Translations under genes and position numbers: made by a program
NCBI RefSeq assembly: GCF_018917865.1
Contig: NZ_JAHLPM010000008.1
Location: 124,001-188,000 of the forward strand
Source of the DNA: Tissierella simiarum
GTDB taxonomy: Bacteria > Bacillota > Clostridia > Tissierellales > Tissierellaceae
Length of the DNA stretch: 64,000 nt
Reading direction: 5' to 3'
Shown: one piece after another, positions 44,738 through 53,563 of the stretch
Layout: each line of letters opens with the position of its first letter
How positions within the stretch are numbered: position 1 is the first letter of the stretch
The notes under the pieces: model-generated
What the model was told of the DNA's origin: nothing
Seen by the model: the letters and a program-made list of their open reading frames with translations, nothing else
The model's database searches: none

Positions 44738-45282
44738 TTAGTCCCTCCCTCATCAATAGTAAATATGCTTTCTATAAATTTAAAAAGCCAGCTATTGCTT
44801 AAAACCTCTTTGTAATTTTCTTTTAATGTTAATCCTATAATAGAAACTATAATTAGGAAGAAGGCAACTATATAAGATTTTCCTGCATAGAATCCTCTAA
44901 CTAAGTTATTGATTAATAAGCCAATTCCAAAAGAAAATATAAAAACACAAGATGTTCTGATAGCCTCCACATCTTTTGAAAATAATTTATAGACATTTCT
45001 ATATATTAAGCTATTATCTCCAATACTTTTTATATAGTTGTTTACTTTCTTAAATCCATTATTTACAGTTTTAATTATACTAGCATAAATTTTATAAAAA
45101 ACACTTTCCTCTGTAATTCTCTTGTTAGATGTAAAAAAACTGACTACGTTAGACCCTTTAGAAAGATGTTTTATACCACCACTAATAAAGTCTACAACCC
45201 TTTTAATGATACTGTGATTATATCCAAGTACCATTATGCGCCAAAGTTTAACAAATATTGATACAACAACGCTATTATACAT
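44728..45282 (-). CDS. Membrane protein of the polysaccharide operon, unknown
   Basis: I do not recognise this 184-residue protein. The N-terminal half is soluble and rich in Lys and aromatic residues (residues 1-105). Two helices follow (about 108-128 and 137-155), then a short tail ending in GGTNWW. AGGAGTGG precedes the ATG. It overlaps the O-antigen-ligase-like gene and follows the DUF4330 gene by 18 bases, so it is part of the surface-polysaccharide unit, perhaps as an accessory subunit of the polymerase. Confidence 0.7.
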   Translation of the reverse strand: MYNSVVVSIFVKLWRIMVLGYNHSIIKRVVDFISGGIKHLSKGSNVVSFFTSNKRITEESVFYKIYASIIKTVNNGFKKVNNYIKSIGDNSLIYRNVYKLFSKDVEAIRTSCVFIFSFGIGLLINNLVRGFYAGKSYIVAFFLIIVSIIGLTLKENYKEVLSNSWLFKFIESIFTIDEGGTNWW

Positions 45283-45300
45283 AGTACCACTCCTAGAATT

Positions 45301-45786
45301 CTACTCTACTTCTATGCCAAGAACTGTACCAAATACTGCAACCCTTTTATTCTTTAACCTAAATTGAGCTCCAATTCTTGTCTGTTCTCCACCAACGACA
45401 ACTACGTCAGGATTATCTTTAACTTCTGCTTCTACTTTAAAAGAAACTACATATTTACCTGGTATTTCTGCGTCAACCCATCTTCCATCTCCACTTTCAA
45501 CAGGCTCTTTATAAGGCTCATAACTTGTCTCAACTATTGTTCCTAATAATCCGCCTTTATCATAATGATAAATTGGATCTCCAACCACTATATTTTCAAC
45601 AGTAGCCATTCTAACATCAGAAACCTCGAATGTAACTATAGCTTTAGTATCTTCATTTACTGTAATAGGCTTTGCTTTCATTCTTTTAGTACCACCAACT
45701 ACTAATAAAGCTAATACTAGTAGTACTGTTAAATCAATGACATTGATTATTCCAAATAACTTTCCTTTTTCATTTATTATTTTCAC
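45301..45786 (-). CDS. DUF4330 domain protein
   Basis: This 161-residue protein has an N-terminal membrane anchor (residues 14-30) and a DUF4330 extracytoplasmic domain (VTFEVSDVRMATVENIVVGD, then VVVVGGEQTRIGAQFRLKN). The start is GTG at 45786 with AGGAGGT 8 bases upstream. Members of this family commonly sit in clostridial polysaccharide operons, but their function is not known. Here the gene is between a GT4 glycosyltransferase (5-base gap) and the membrane protein. Confidence 0.85.
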   Translation of the reverse strand: MKIINEKGKLFGIINVIDLTVLLVLALLVVGGTKRMKAKPITVNEDTKAIVTFEVSDVRMATVENIVVGDPIYHYDKGGLLGTIVETSYEPYKEPVESGDGRWVDAEIPGKYVVSFKVEAEVKDNPDVVVVGGEQTRIGAQFRLKNKRVAVFGTVLGIEVE

Positions 45787-45791
45787 TTTTT

Positions 45792-46913
45792 TTACCTCCT
45801 GTTACTAATTATTTCATTATAAATTTTTACATGTTCTTTTGCCATTGTATTGGAAGAGTAATTAGACTCTACACTATTATATAAGTTTTCTCCCATTATT
45901 CCAATTTCATTTTTATCTTGAAGAAGTATATTAATTTTCTCGGCTAATGCCTCTATATCACCAACTTCTATTAGATATCCATTGTGACCATTTTCAATCA
46001 ACTGACTAATACCACCAACATTAGTACTTATTACTGTTTTTTTAAGTCTTGCTCCTTCTAAAATTACATAAGGAAAACTTTCGCTAATAGATGTTAGAAT
46101 ATTTATATCTATAGCGTTAAAAAAAGAGTATTGATCTTTAACAAATCCTAAGAAATAAACATTATCTTTAATTCCAAGGTCATCTACTAAAGATTTAAGT
46201 CTTTTTTCATCATTACCAGTACCTGCTAATAAAAATACTATATCCTTTCTTTTCTCTAGCACCTTTCCAGCAGCTCTTATAAAGGTTTCGTGATCCTTTA
46301 CTAAATCTAACCTAGCAATTATGCCTATTATAGTTTTGCCTTCATAATCAATGTTATATCTACCTAAAAATTCTTCTTTAGAAACATACTCTAATTCATC
46401 TTCTAAATCAATTCCATTATAAACAGTAAATATCTTTTCTTTTTTAAAGCCTCTATTTATAAGCATTTCCTTAAATGTATCAGAAATTGCTATGTAATAA
46501 TCAAACCTTTTTAAAGCTATAGTATTTATAGCTGTATACACTATTTTTTTATAAAAATTGTCTTTAAAATCCAGCTTATAATCACTATGCACTGTAGTGA
46601 TCATAGGTTTTTTTATCTTATGTTTTAAAAACACACCTATAAAATTAGCCCTTGCCCCATGGCAGTGGATTATGTCATAGCCTTCTCTTTCAACTTCTTC
46701 TTTAAGTTCGTGGACTACAGACATATCAGACCTTTTCTTTTGCTTATACACTTCAATACTGATACCAGCAGCTTTAGCATCTTCATAAAATGTATCTTCA
46801 ATAAAACAAATTACCTTAGCATCTATTAATTTATTAAGTCCTTTTATTAAAGAGATTATGTGAGTTTTAGCACCTCCCGTATCTCCCCCACTTATTAGAT
46901 GAAGTACCTTCAT
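45792..46913 (-). CDS. GT4 family glycosyltransferase
   Basis: This is a GT-B fold glycosyltransferase of 373 aa that adds a sugar to the surface polysaccharide. It has the N-terminal SGGDTGGAKTHI donor-side loop, GIIARLDLVKDHETFI in the C-terminal lobe, and the retaining-enzyme EX7E motif in SESFPYVILEGARLKK. The start ATG at 46913 gives a normal N-terminus although its Shine-Dalgarno site lies about 24 bases upstream behind a small hairpin (listed separately). It heads a close series through DUF4330 to tagA. Confidence 0.9.
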   Translation of the reverse strand: MKVLHLISGGDTGGAKTHIISLIKGLNKLIDAKVICFIEDTFYEDAKAAGISIEVYKQKKRSDMSVVHELKEEVEREGYDIIHCHGARANFIGVFLKHKIKKPMITTVHSDYKLDFKDNFYKKIVYTAINTIALKRFDYYIAISDTFKEMLINRGFKKEKIFTVYNGIDLEDELEYVSKEEFLGRYNIDYEGKTIIGIIARLDLVKDHETFIRAAGKVLEKRKDIVFLLAGTGNDEKRLKSLVDDLGIKDNVYFLGFVKDQYSFFNAIDINILTSISESFPYVILEGARLKKTVISTNVGGISQLIENGHNGYLIEVGDIEALAEKINILLQDKNEIGIMGENLYNSVESNYSSNTMAKEHVKIYNEIISNRR

Positions 46914-46947
46914 TTTAATTGAGCTCTAGGTAGAGCCTTCCTCCTTT
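46911..46947 (-). promoter_or_regulatory. Unusual leader: hairpin between Shine-Dalgarno and start of the GT4 gene
   Basis: On the minus strand an AAAGGAGG (46947-46940) is followed by GCTCTA-CC-TAGAGC (46936-46923) and then the ATG at 46913. Folding of the 14-base hairpin would bring the Shine-Dalgarno site to about 12 bases from the ATG. This may tune translation. Confidence 0.5.
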
Positions 46948-47008
46948 CAATAAGAAATTTGCATATCAATAATTATACCACACAAATTATTTTCATTGCA
47001 CATTTCTT

Positions 47009-47938
47009 TTAGTTCCTAGCTTCTTCCATATCTAAAACTTTTTTTACTTCTTTATTATATAAAGATTTAAGTTTTCTACCTTGTTTAAAGGATAATACAA
47101 GAGTATACTCACTACTTAATTGTCTAAATTGTTCAGGTGCAAATCCTACCTCGTCTAAAGATTTTAATATTCCCTTTGCACTTTCTAAGTTTGCCTTTAC
47201 AAAAATTTCTGCACCATATTCTTTATTTAAAAACATTTTTTTTCTCCTATCCAATAGGGAAAAGACAGTAAAATCCATTGCCCATTGTGAACTAAAGGTA
47301 TCATATACCTTATTCTTATCATTGTATAATGCTTCATCCATAGGACTAATACAATTGACTATAATAGGGTCTATAGGACAATTGACCTCATACATATATA
47401 TATTTTCAAACTCACTATCCCATTTTTCCAATGCTTTTATTAAAGATTTTGTAGTTTCTACATGATCTTTATGACCATCTATTAAGAAAGGAGTGTATAT
47501 TATATCTGGATTTTCCTTTTTAAGAATCTCAACAAGATTTTTTATTAGTTCTTCTTTGTCTGAACTTAGTTGTCCATCTTTTTCATCTAAAAAATAAAGT
47601 CTATCAAATCCATATAGATTTTTTATTCCTTCTCCTTCTTCTTTCCTTATCCTTATAACCTCTTCTTCAGGTAAACTACTAGTACTTCCGCTACCATCAG
47701 TTAGATATAAAAGCACCATAGAGCTATGATTCTTTTTATGTTTAAACAAAGTTCCCCCCAAACCTATAGTCTCATCATCTACGTGAGGAGCAAGAACCAA
47801 TATTTTCTTTCCATCCATCATTGAATCAACTAAATATTCATCTTTTTTATCTTTAGTTCTATAATAAAAAAAGGTATAGATTCTATTTAAGAATAAAATA
47901 GGGTACTTTAATATCGCTTTAACGATTTTCTTAACCAA
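47009..47938 (-). CDS. PIG-L family deacetylase
   Basis: This zinc-dependent N-acetylsugar deacetylase-like protein, 309 aa, has an N-terminal hydrophobic segment (residues about 8-25) that may anchor it. Zinc ligands are visible: PHVDDE near residue 53 and HKDH in DGHKDHVET. TTG at 47938 after AAGGAAGTG is the start. It follows the acetyltransferase gene by 14 bases. Probable role: removing acetyl groups from a sugar of the surface polysaccharide, which would need an N-acetyl hexosamine in the polymer. Confidence 0.87.
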   Translation of the reverse strand: MVKKIVKAILKYPILFLNRIYTFFYYRTKDKKDEYLVDSMMDGKKILVLAPHVDDETIGLGGTLFKHKKNHSSMVLLYLTDGSGSTSSLPEEEVIRIRKEEGEGIKNLYGFDRLYFLDEKDGQLSSDKEELIKNLVEILKKENPDIIYTPFLIDGHKDHVETTKSLIKALEKWDSEFENIYMYEVNCPIDPIIVNCISPMDEALYNDKNKVYDTFSSQWAMDFTVFSLLDRRKKMFLNKEYGAEIFVKANLESAKGILKSLDEVGFAPEQFRQLSSEYTLVLSFKQGRKLKSLYNKEVKKVLDMEEARN

Positions 47939-47952
47939 TATTTCACTTCCTT

Positions 47953-49020
47953 TTAATAAATATCAGACTCTATTGGCATAATATACCAGTTTCTTTCATC
48001 AATAATCAAATTTTCTAACTCGTTATTACCAATTAAATCCTTAACCACAAAGGGTATCTCACTCTTAGTTTTAAAAAATCCTAACTTCATAAATAGATCT
48101 TTATATTTCATAGAATCTGTTGCCCAGCAAACTACTAAATCAGTTTTAATATCCTTAAAGTATTCCTTAGATTTATTATAAAGACCCAAAATAACATCTT
48201 CATTTATTGCTATCATATCTACGATACTACCTAATTTAATATCGAATTTTCCTTTTACTTTTCTATTTTCTACTTTCAAAATCATATATCCCTTTAGTTC
48301 TCCATCTTTATATGCACCAAAAGTCTTATATTGAATATTAGGATGATCTTTTATTCTCCAATTTAAAAACTTACTATCTCTATTAGACATAATAGGACTA
48401 TCTATTTTGATTCTATCCCAAAGCTTATCAAAATCTTCATTAAAATTTTGAATTTCTTTCATTTCATATTTTTCTTTTATATTAATTTTGGTTTCTCGAT
48501 AGATTAATCTAACTAAAAGCATACCTGGTATAGCTAAAATCTTTGATAAAAACTTTAATTTTATTATGCTAGCTAAAAAATTATCTAATCTATAGACTTT
48601 TAAATAGAGAGGAATATCTGCTATTAAAGTACCGCCTAGTTTTTCCAATAATCCTTGTAAAGCAGGTTTACTAGGAAAACCAAACCTTATTTTAATTCCC
48701 CTTTCAATTCCCATATCATAGGATGTAAAAGCCATTTTTTCATAGATACCTTGTCTTCTATAATCATTGCTAACCATTGTATCTATGGACTGACCTCCTA
48801 AAATTTCTTCTCCTTTAACGGTCATCTTTGAAGGCAATAAAGTACATTGTCCCACTACTTTTGAATCATCCTCAGCCACAACTATAATAGGCTTTTCAGC
48901 AGGATTTTCCATGAACTGCCAATGCCAATAATCTTCCTGTCTGTTGGTATCAAAAACCTGATTGAATAAAGGGATTATTCCTTTTTCATCCCCATTTTTA
49001 TACTCTCTAATATTAACCAA
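47953..49020 (-). CDS. GNAT family acetyltransferase
   Basis: This two-lobed GNAT protein has 355 aa. Residues 1-140 contain the acetyl-CoA-binding fold (VVGQCTLLPSKM, DYRRQGIYEKMAF). A second acetyltransferase-like lobe follows (about 200-345). The start is TTG at 49020 with GAGGTG 5 bases upstream. Such proteins accompany polysaccharide gene sets in Clostridia and may acetylate or otherwise acylate a sugar. The substrate is not evident. Confidence 0.85.
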   Translation of the reverse strand: MVNIREYKNGDEKGIIPLFNQVFDTNRQEDYWHWQFMENPAEKPIIVVAEDDSKVVGQCTLLPSKMTVKGEEILGGQSIDTMVSNDYRRQGIYEKMAFTSYDMGIERGIKIRFGFPSKPALQGLLEKLGGTLIADIPLYLKVYRLDNFLASIIKLKFLSKILAIPGMLLVRLIYRETKINIKEKYEMKEIQNFNEDFDKLWDRIKIDSPIMSNRDSKFLNWRIKDHPNIQYKTFGAYKDGELKGYMILKVENRKVKGKFDIKLGSIVDMIAINEDVILGLYNKSKEYFKDIKTDLVVCWATDSMKYKDLFMKLGFFKTKSEIPFVVKDLIGNNELENLIIDERNWYIMPIESDIY

Positions 49021-49037
49021 GGTATCACCTCTTAATC

Positions 49038-49499
49038 TTATCTTATTTCATACTGTCCTCTTACTAGAAATATGGCATCTGCAGCAGCATATGCTCCTCT
49101 GCCATCATCTCTTGGTATAATAAGTAAATGATTTGCTGGCACATTATTGTCCATTGAAAGATCTTTTCCATCTGTAACGTCAGATAAACCGCCTAATTCT
49201 CCTGCTATAACTTTAGCTTTTCCACCTCTTAATATTATTTCGGTTCCAGCTTTCCCTATTATAGATTGTCCTTGAAGTAAATTAACTACTTCTAAATTAT
49301 TAGCCGTATTATCATTGTTAGATCCTTTTAATAGCTTTTCATCGATATAAGCTTTGACTTGTTCTATTCTTTTATCTACATAACTCAATGTAACCAGTGG
49401 GTCTCCCTCTGAACCTGGCTCAGAAAAAACAACTGTTGCCCCTAACATTATGGTAACTGCACCTAATCCTAAAGCTATTTTTTTAATCTTGCTTTTCAT
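49038..49499 (-). CDS. Secreted protein of unknown function
   Basis: I recognise only a general pattern in this 153-residue protein. A signal peptide (MKSKIKKIALGLGAVTIMLG) is followed by the stretch GDPLVTLSYVDKRIEQVKAYID, which resembles the anchor part of several clostridial exported proteins. A beta-rich domain then ends in ADAIFLVRGQYEIR. The start at 49499 gives GGAGG a 7-base spacing; an ATG six bases earlier is too near. It precedes the acetyltransferase gene by 17 bases and so may be the first gene of the polysaccharide unit. Confidence 0.75.
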   Translation of the reverse strand: MKSKIKKIALGLGAVTIMLGATVVFSEPGSEGDPLVTLSYVDKRIEQVKAYIDEKLLKGSNNDNTANNLEVVNLLQGQSIIGKAGTEIILRGGKAKVIAGELGGLSDVTDGKDLSMDNNVPANHLLIIPRDDGRGAYAAADAIFLVRGQYEIR

Positions 49500-49592
49500 T
49501 CTCATTCCTCCAATTTACAATTAATCCCCATAGCACACTTACATAATTAATAATTAGGAGTTTACCTTTCTCCATTATACTACAAAAAACAT

Positions 49593-49621
49593 AAAAAAAT
49601 AAGCATCAACTAATGCTTATT
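49593..49621 (-). terminator. Terminator of the acpS-to-endoA unit
   Basis: AATAAGCAT (49598-49606) pairs with ATGCTTATT (49613-49621), followed on the minus strand by seven T. The structured repeat (copy B) lies between this terminator and the toxin gene. Confidence 0.88.
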
Positions 49622-49623
49622 TC

Positions 49624-49731
49624 TTATAACGAATAGGAAAGTTCTACTTTTTTCTTTTCCAATATAGGAACTTTCCGTCAATGAGTTTCAAGAAAAGCTA
49701 CCTTAAAATGCTTCGATAAGCGCTTTTCTTA
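49624..49731 (-). repeat. Structured intergenic repeat, copy B
   Basis: This copy lies on the minus strand relative to copies A and C, just after the endoA stop codon and before the terminator, so it is in the 3' untranslated region. The second stem is longer here (GGAAAGTTC with GAACTTTCC, 9 bp) than in copies A and C, while the first stem AAGAAAAGC/GCTTTTCTT matches copy A. Confidence 0.8.
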
Positions 49732-49737
49732 CACCAT

Positions 49738-50088
49738 CTATAATTCCACAAGTCCTAAACTAATTTTTAAGCACTCATCTACACTATTCATCATTTCATC
49801 ATTGAATCTTCCTATTCTTTCTCGAAGCCTTTTCTTATCAATAGTCCTAATTTGCTCTAATAAAACTACCGAGTCCTTAGGAAGTCCATATTCTGGTGCA
49901 TTTATTTCTACATGAGTGGGTAATTTTGCTTTATTTATCTGTGAAGTAACGGCAGCAACAATAATAGTAGGGCTATACTTGTTTCCTATGTCATTTTGAA
50001 TAACAAGAACAGGCCTTACTCCACCTTGTTCTGAGCCTATTACTGGACTCAAGTCAGCATAGTAAATATCTCCTCTTTTAACAATCAC
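49738..50088 (-). CDS. ndoA: mRNA interferase EndoA (MazF family toxin)
   Basis: This is a sequence-specific endoribonuclease toxin, 116 aa. It has the family start [30 protein letters not shown] and LPTHVEI, all as in Bacillus EndoA. GTG at 50088 overlaps the antitoxin stop codon (GTGA), so translation is coupled. The gene order alr, antitoxin, toxin is the conserved Firmicutes arrangement. Confidence 0.93.
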   Translation of the reverse strand: MIVKRGDIYYADLSPVIGSEQGGVRPVLVIQNDIGNKYSPTIIVAAVTSQINKAKLPTHVEINAPEYGLPKDSVVLLEQIRTIDKKRLRERIGRFNDEMMNSVDECLKISLGLVEL

Positions 50089-50366
50089 AACTTTTCACAC
50101 CCTGTAAGTTTTGCTTCATATATATTCAATTCAATGACATCTTGTTCCAATCCCATTTCTGCAAGGGTTAAGTTTATTTGACTCATTTCTTTATAACCGA
50201 CTCTTAATCTCTCACATATTTCAACCTTTCTCTTCTCGCGAATATAAAGTTTCATAGCCTCTTTTACAAAATCACTTCTATTTTTCTTTTCCATAGAGAC
50301 AATAAAATCCACTTCCTCAAGCAAGCTATTCGGTAAACTAACCATGATCCTTTTGGTCTCAGCCAT
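50085..50366 (-). CDS. EndoAI-type ribbon-helix-helix antitoxin
   Basis: This antitoxin has 93 aa and an N-terminal ribbon-helix-helix ([19 protein letters not shown], then [17 protein letters not shown]). It probably binds DNA as a dimer and neutralises EndoA through its C-terminal part. The ATG at 50366 is chosen because GGGGGT sits 7 bases upstream. It overlaps the toxin start and follows the alanine racemase gene by 130 bases. Confidence 0.9.
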   Translation of the reverse strand: MAETKRIMVSLPNSLLEEVDFIVSMEKKNRSDFVKEAMKLYIREKRKVEICERLRVGYKEMSQINLTLAEMGLEQDVIELNIYEAKLTGCEKL

Positions 50367-50496
50367 ATAATTTACACCCCCAAGCAATCTTCTGTATATC
50401 CGCACAACATAATTCTACTAAAAAACAATATAACCTAATTATATATTCATTATATTAATTGTGTCAACATTAGTAAGGATTTATTCAATAATTTGA

Positions 50497-51672
50497 TTAA
50501 TCTAACAAATAATCTCTAATTTTTACAACTTTTTCTTCAGAAATATATACTCGTGGAACTCTTCTACCTACCATACATACTATCTCATAGCTAATAGTAT
50601 CTAACTTTTCTGCTATCTCATCAACATGAGGATATCCTTCCTTACCATAACCAAATAATACTACTTCATCCCCTATGGTAATATCCTCCACTTCTGTTAC
50701 ATCTATCATGCATTGATCCATACATATTTTTCCTACTATAGGAACTCTCTTTCCTTTTACATATACTTCAGCTTTTCTCGTTAACATTCTAGTAAATCCG
50801 TCAGCATAACCTATAGGTATAGTTGCAATTTTAGATTCTCTTTCTGTAACAAATATTTGTCCATAACTAATGCCAGTTCCTTTATCCACTACTTTCAAAT
50901 TGGAAATCTTGGCTTTTAAAGTCATAGCTGGCTTTAATATTATTTTTTCCTTGTTTACATCTTTAGATGGATAAAATCCATACATCATTATACCAGCTCT
51001 AACCATATTGAGATTGTAATCTGGTAAATCTATAATAGAAGCACTATTGGATACATGCTTTATTGGTATATTTAATCCCTTTTCCTCTAACTTGTTAACT
51101 ATATTTATGAATCTATCATGTTGAATTTTGGCATGAGTTTTATCTACTTCATCGGCCTTAGCAAAATGTGTAAAAATCCCTTCAACTTCTATATTGGAAA
51201 GATAGCTTATTTTAATGATTTCTTCTACAGATCTTTCTGTAGGTAAGAAGCCAATTCTTCCCATTCCACTATCAATCTTTATATGAATCTTAACTTCCCT
51301 TTTTAATTCAACTGACTTATTAGATAAAATTTTGGCTTCTTCATAATTATAGACAGTCTGAATTATATCATACTCAATTACTTTATTATATTGAGTTGTA
51401 GGAGTATAACCTAATATTAAAATAGGTGCATTTATATTGGCTTTTCTTAGTTCAATAGCTTCTGTTAAAGTAGCTACAGCTAATCTATCTGCACCATTCT
51501 CTAAAAAAATGTTTGCAGCTTCTACAGATCCATGACCATAAGCATTAGCCTTTACCACAGCGGTTACTAGAGTATCTTTTTTAGTATGCTTTCTAACTTC
51601 TCTGATATTGTGTGCTAAGTTATCTAAATTAATTTCTGCCCATACAGGCCTAATTTCATCTAGAGTATCCAC
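50497..51672 (-). CDS. alr: Alanine racemase
   Basis: This pyridoxal-phosphate enzyme interconverts L- and D-alanine for peptidoglycan. The 391-residue protein has the cofactor lysine in VVKANAYGHG (residue about 41) and the catalytic tyrosine region IGYADGF. GTG at 51672 follows AGGAGGA. It sits 13 bases after a lipoprotein gene and upstream of the antitoxin, as in Bacillus (acpS-ydcC-alrA-ndoAI-ndoA). Confidence 0.95.
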   Translation of the reverse strand: MDTLDEIRPVWAEINLDNLAHNIREVRKHTKKDTLVTAVVKANAYGHGSVEAANIFLENGADRLAVATLTEAIELRKANINAPILILGYTPTTQYNKVIEYDIIQTVYNYEEAKILSNKSVELKREVKIHIKIDSGMGRIGFLPTERSVEEIIKISYLSNIEVEGIFTHFAKADEVDKTHAKIQHDRFINIVNKLEEKGLNIPIKHVSNSASIIDLPDYNLNMVRAGIMMYGFYPSKDVNKEKIILKPAMTLKAKISNLKVVDKGTGISYGQIFVTERESKIATIPIGYADGFTRMLTRKAEVYVKGKRVPIVGKICMDQCMIDVTEVEDITIGDEVVLFGYGKEGYPHVDEIAEKLDTISYEIVCMVGRRVPRVYISEEKVVKIRDYLLD

Positions 51673-51685
51673 TACTTATTCCTCC

Positions 51686-52282
51686 TTAGAAGTCATCATC
51701 ATTATTATTAACAAATTTAAAATCCTCATAAATAATTTCTACATTAGGATTTTCATCAGCATCTAATATATTCAGCTTATAAGGGACAAAATCCTTCTTT
51801 TTTAACCAAATTTTTTGTATATTTCTATATTTATTTTTATCTTCAATATCCATAGTAAGAATTAAGTATTCTTCATCGTTAATCTTTTCTGAATCTATAC
51901 TTTTAGTAAGAGAAATATTTTCAAAAAAATTTCCTATAAAAAACTGTTTATTTAAAGTCTTTATAGTTTTTATAGAAATAGATTGTTCGATAGAAGGATG
52001 TTCTAAAAAGACTTTATCACCATCATATATGATTATACACCCTTTACTCTCTTCTGGCTTTAAAATTTCTAATTTAAATTTATTTGTCTTCATATAGGTT
52101 TCTTCTACTACATATATTGATTCTTTTCCTTCTGTATAAGTTTTTATATTGGATTTACAAGTATATCCATTAAATTTTCCAATAGTGGTTTCTATTTTTT
52201 TAATAATTTCTTCATCAGTAACTTTGCTACAAGATGTCACTAAAACCATAGTAATCAATATAAATAATAGTAACTTTTTCAC
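51686..52282 (-). CDS. LolA-like lipoprotein (YdcC/GerS-like)
   Basis: This 198-residue lipoprotein has the signal MKKLLLFILITMVLVTSC, with C18 in the lipobox VTSC. The rest forms a LolA-like half-barrel pattern (IGKFNGYTCKSNIKTYT, EETYMKTNKFKLEILKPEESKG, GDKVFLEHP). It lies immediately upstream of alr: the position of ydcC in Bacillus and, in C. difficile, of gerS, which works with CwlD in modifying spore cortex for germination. A role in sporulation is therefore likely but untested. GTG start at 52282 after GGGGGTT. Confidence 0.8.
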   Translation of the reverse strand: MKKLLLFILITMVLVTSCSKVTDEEIIKKIETTIGKFNGYTCKSNIKTYTEGKESIYVVEETYMKTNKFKLEILKPEESKGCIIIYDGDKVFLEHPSIEQSISIKTIKTLNKQFFIGNFFENISLTKSIDSEKINDEEYLILTMDIEDKNKYRNIQKIWLKKKDFVPYKLNILDADENPNVEIIYEDFKFVNNNDDDF

Positions 52283-52298
52283 CTATAACCCCCAGCCT

Positions 52299-53543
52299 TT
52301 ATTCTTCTATTTTTTTAATGCTATAAGGAATATTTTCCAAAATATCAGTAGCTATTAATCCATATTCTCCTTTATCTAACTTAGCCATATCTCCTGCCAA
52401 ACCATGACAATATACTCCTAACACTGTTCCTTTAAAGGAGTTTAACCCTTGACCAATAAAGCTGGCTATAATTCCTGTAAGTATATCTCCACTGCCAGCT
52501 GTAGCCATGCCTGGATTTCCTGTAGGATTTAAAAAAATTTCTCCTTCTCCCGTAATAATAGTATTTACTCCTTTAAGTACCATTATTACATTATATTTCT
52601 CTGAAACATATTTAGAATAATTAATTCTATTACCCTGTATTTCCTTAGTAGTTCTCTTTAAAAAATTGGCTAATTCTCCAGGATGAGGCGTCATAATAGT
52701 AATACCTTCTCTATTATCTAATATACTAGGATCTAAAGCTATACAATTTATGCCATCAGCATCTAATACTATAGGTCCTTTAAAGTAGTTAAGTATTTCT
52801 CTTAATAGCTGGCATCTTTCTATATCTACACCAAATCCGGGTCCTATTGCCAATACATCCATGTTCTCTATTTCTTTTTTTATATCTTCAATAGATTTTA
52901 GAGTAAAAAAACCTTTGTCTTCATCTTCTATAGGTTTTATTATAGCCTCTGTTAACTTCACAGCCATTATATCTTCTAAAGATTTAGGAATTAAAGTATA
53001 CACCAAGCCACTTCCACTTCTTAAAGCTGCCTGTGTTGCCAGATAAGGAGCACCTGTCATTCCCTTACTGCCTCCTATTATACCTACTCTTCCATAATTC
53101 CCCTTATGACTATCTTTTTTTCTTTTTGGAAGAAGCTTTTTTATATATGGATCTACTACTATGAATTCATCTTGTTTCCCATATCCAATGGCAAAGGCTA
53201 TAGCATATTCCTCTTCATGGGTAATAGATATTTCTATTACGTCTAATGTTAATTCCTCTATTATTTTTTTTCCTTTATCCGAAAAATTAACATAGGGCTT
53301 TCCTTTATCATCATGTAGTATTTCCATGTCTTTCCACCCTATAGCTCCAATACCAGTACCTAAAGTTTTACTTATAGCTTCCTTTGCTGCAAAAATCCCA
53401 GCTATAGTTCTAGGATTATGATTTCTACTACAAATATAATTGATTTCTCTATCTGTCATAACTTTTTTATAAAAGTTATCCTTTTTCTCTAATAGAATTT
53501 TACTAATTCTACTTACATTGACTATATCAACTCCTGTAGTCAT
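52299..53543 (-). CDS. Fusion of holo-ACP synthase (AcpS) and NAD(P)H-hydrate dehydratase (NnrD)
   Basis: Residues 1 to about 120 are AcpS, which attaches phosphopantetheine to acyl carrier protein (TGVDIVNVSRI with the metal-binding Asp, IFAAKEAISKTLGTG with the Glu and Lys). Residues about 135-414 are an NnrD dehydratase that repairs hydrated NAD(P)H (GRVGIIGGSKGMTGAPYLA, DADGIN, TPHPGELA, ATAGSGDILTG). The reading frame is continuous through the linker, with no stop. The NnrE epimerase domain usually fused to NnrD is absent. It is the second gene of a unit with the YdcC/GerS-like gene, alr and the EndoA toxin pair. Confidence 0.9.
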   Translation of the reverse strand: MTTGVDIVNVSRISKILLEKKDNFYKKVMTDREINYICSRNHNPRTIAGIFAAKEAISKTLGTGIGAIGWKDMEILHDDKGKPYVNFSDKGKKIIEELTLDVIEISITHEEEYAIAFAIGYGKQDEFIVVDPYIKKLLPKRKKDSHKGNYGRVGIIGGSKGMTGAPYLATQAALRSGSGLVYTLIPKSLEDIMAVKLTEAIIKPIEDEDKGFFTLKSIEDIKKEIENMDVLAIGPGFGVDIERCQLLREILNYFKGPIVLDADGINCIALDPSILDNREGITIMTPHPGELANFLKRTTKEIQGNRINYSKYVSEKYNVIMVLKGVNTIITGEGEIFLNPTGNPGMATAGSGDILTGIIASFIGQGLNSFKGTVLGVYCHGLAGDMAKLDKGEYGLIATDILENIPYSIKKIEE

Positions 53544-53563
53544 CCCACTCTATTCACCCTCTT

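Noticed and set aside
52299-53543. NnrE epimerase domain within the AcpS-NnrD protein
   Set aside because: The region before the dehydratase is clearly AcpS, and no YjeF N-terminal motif is seen.
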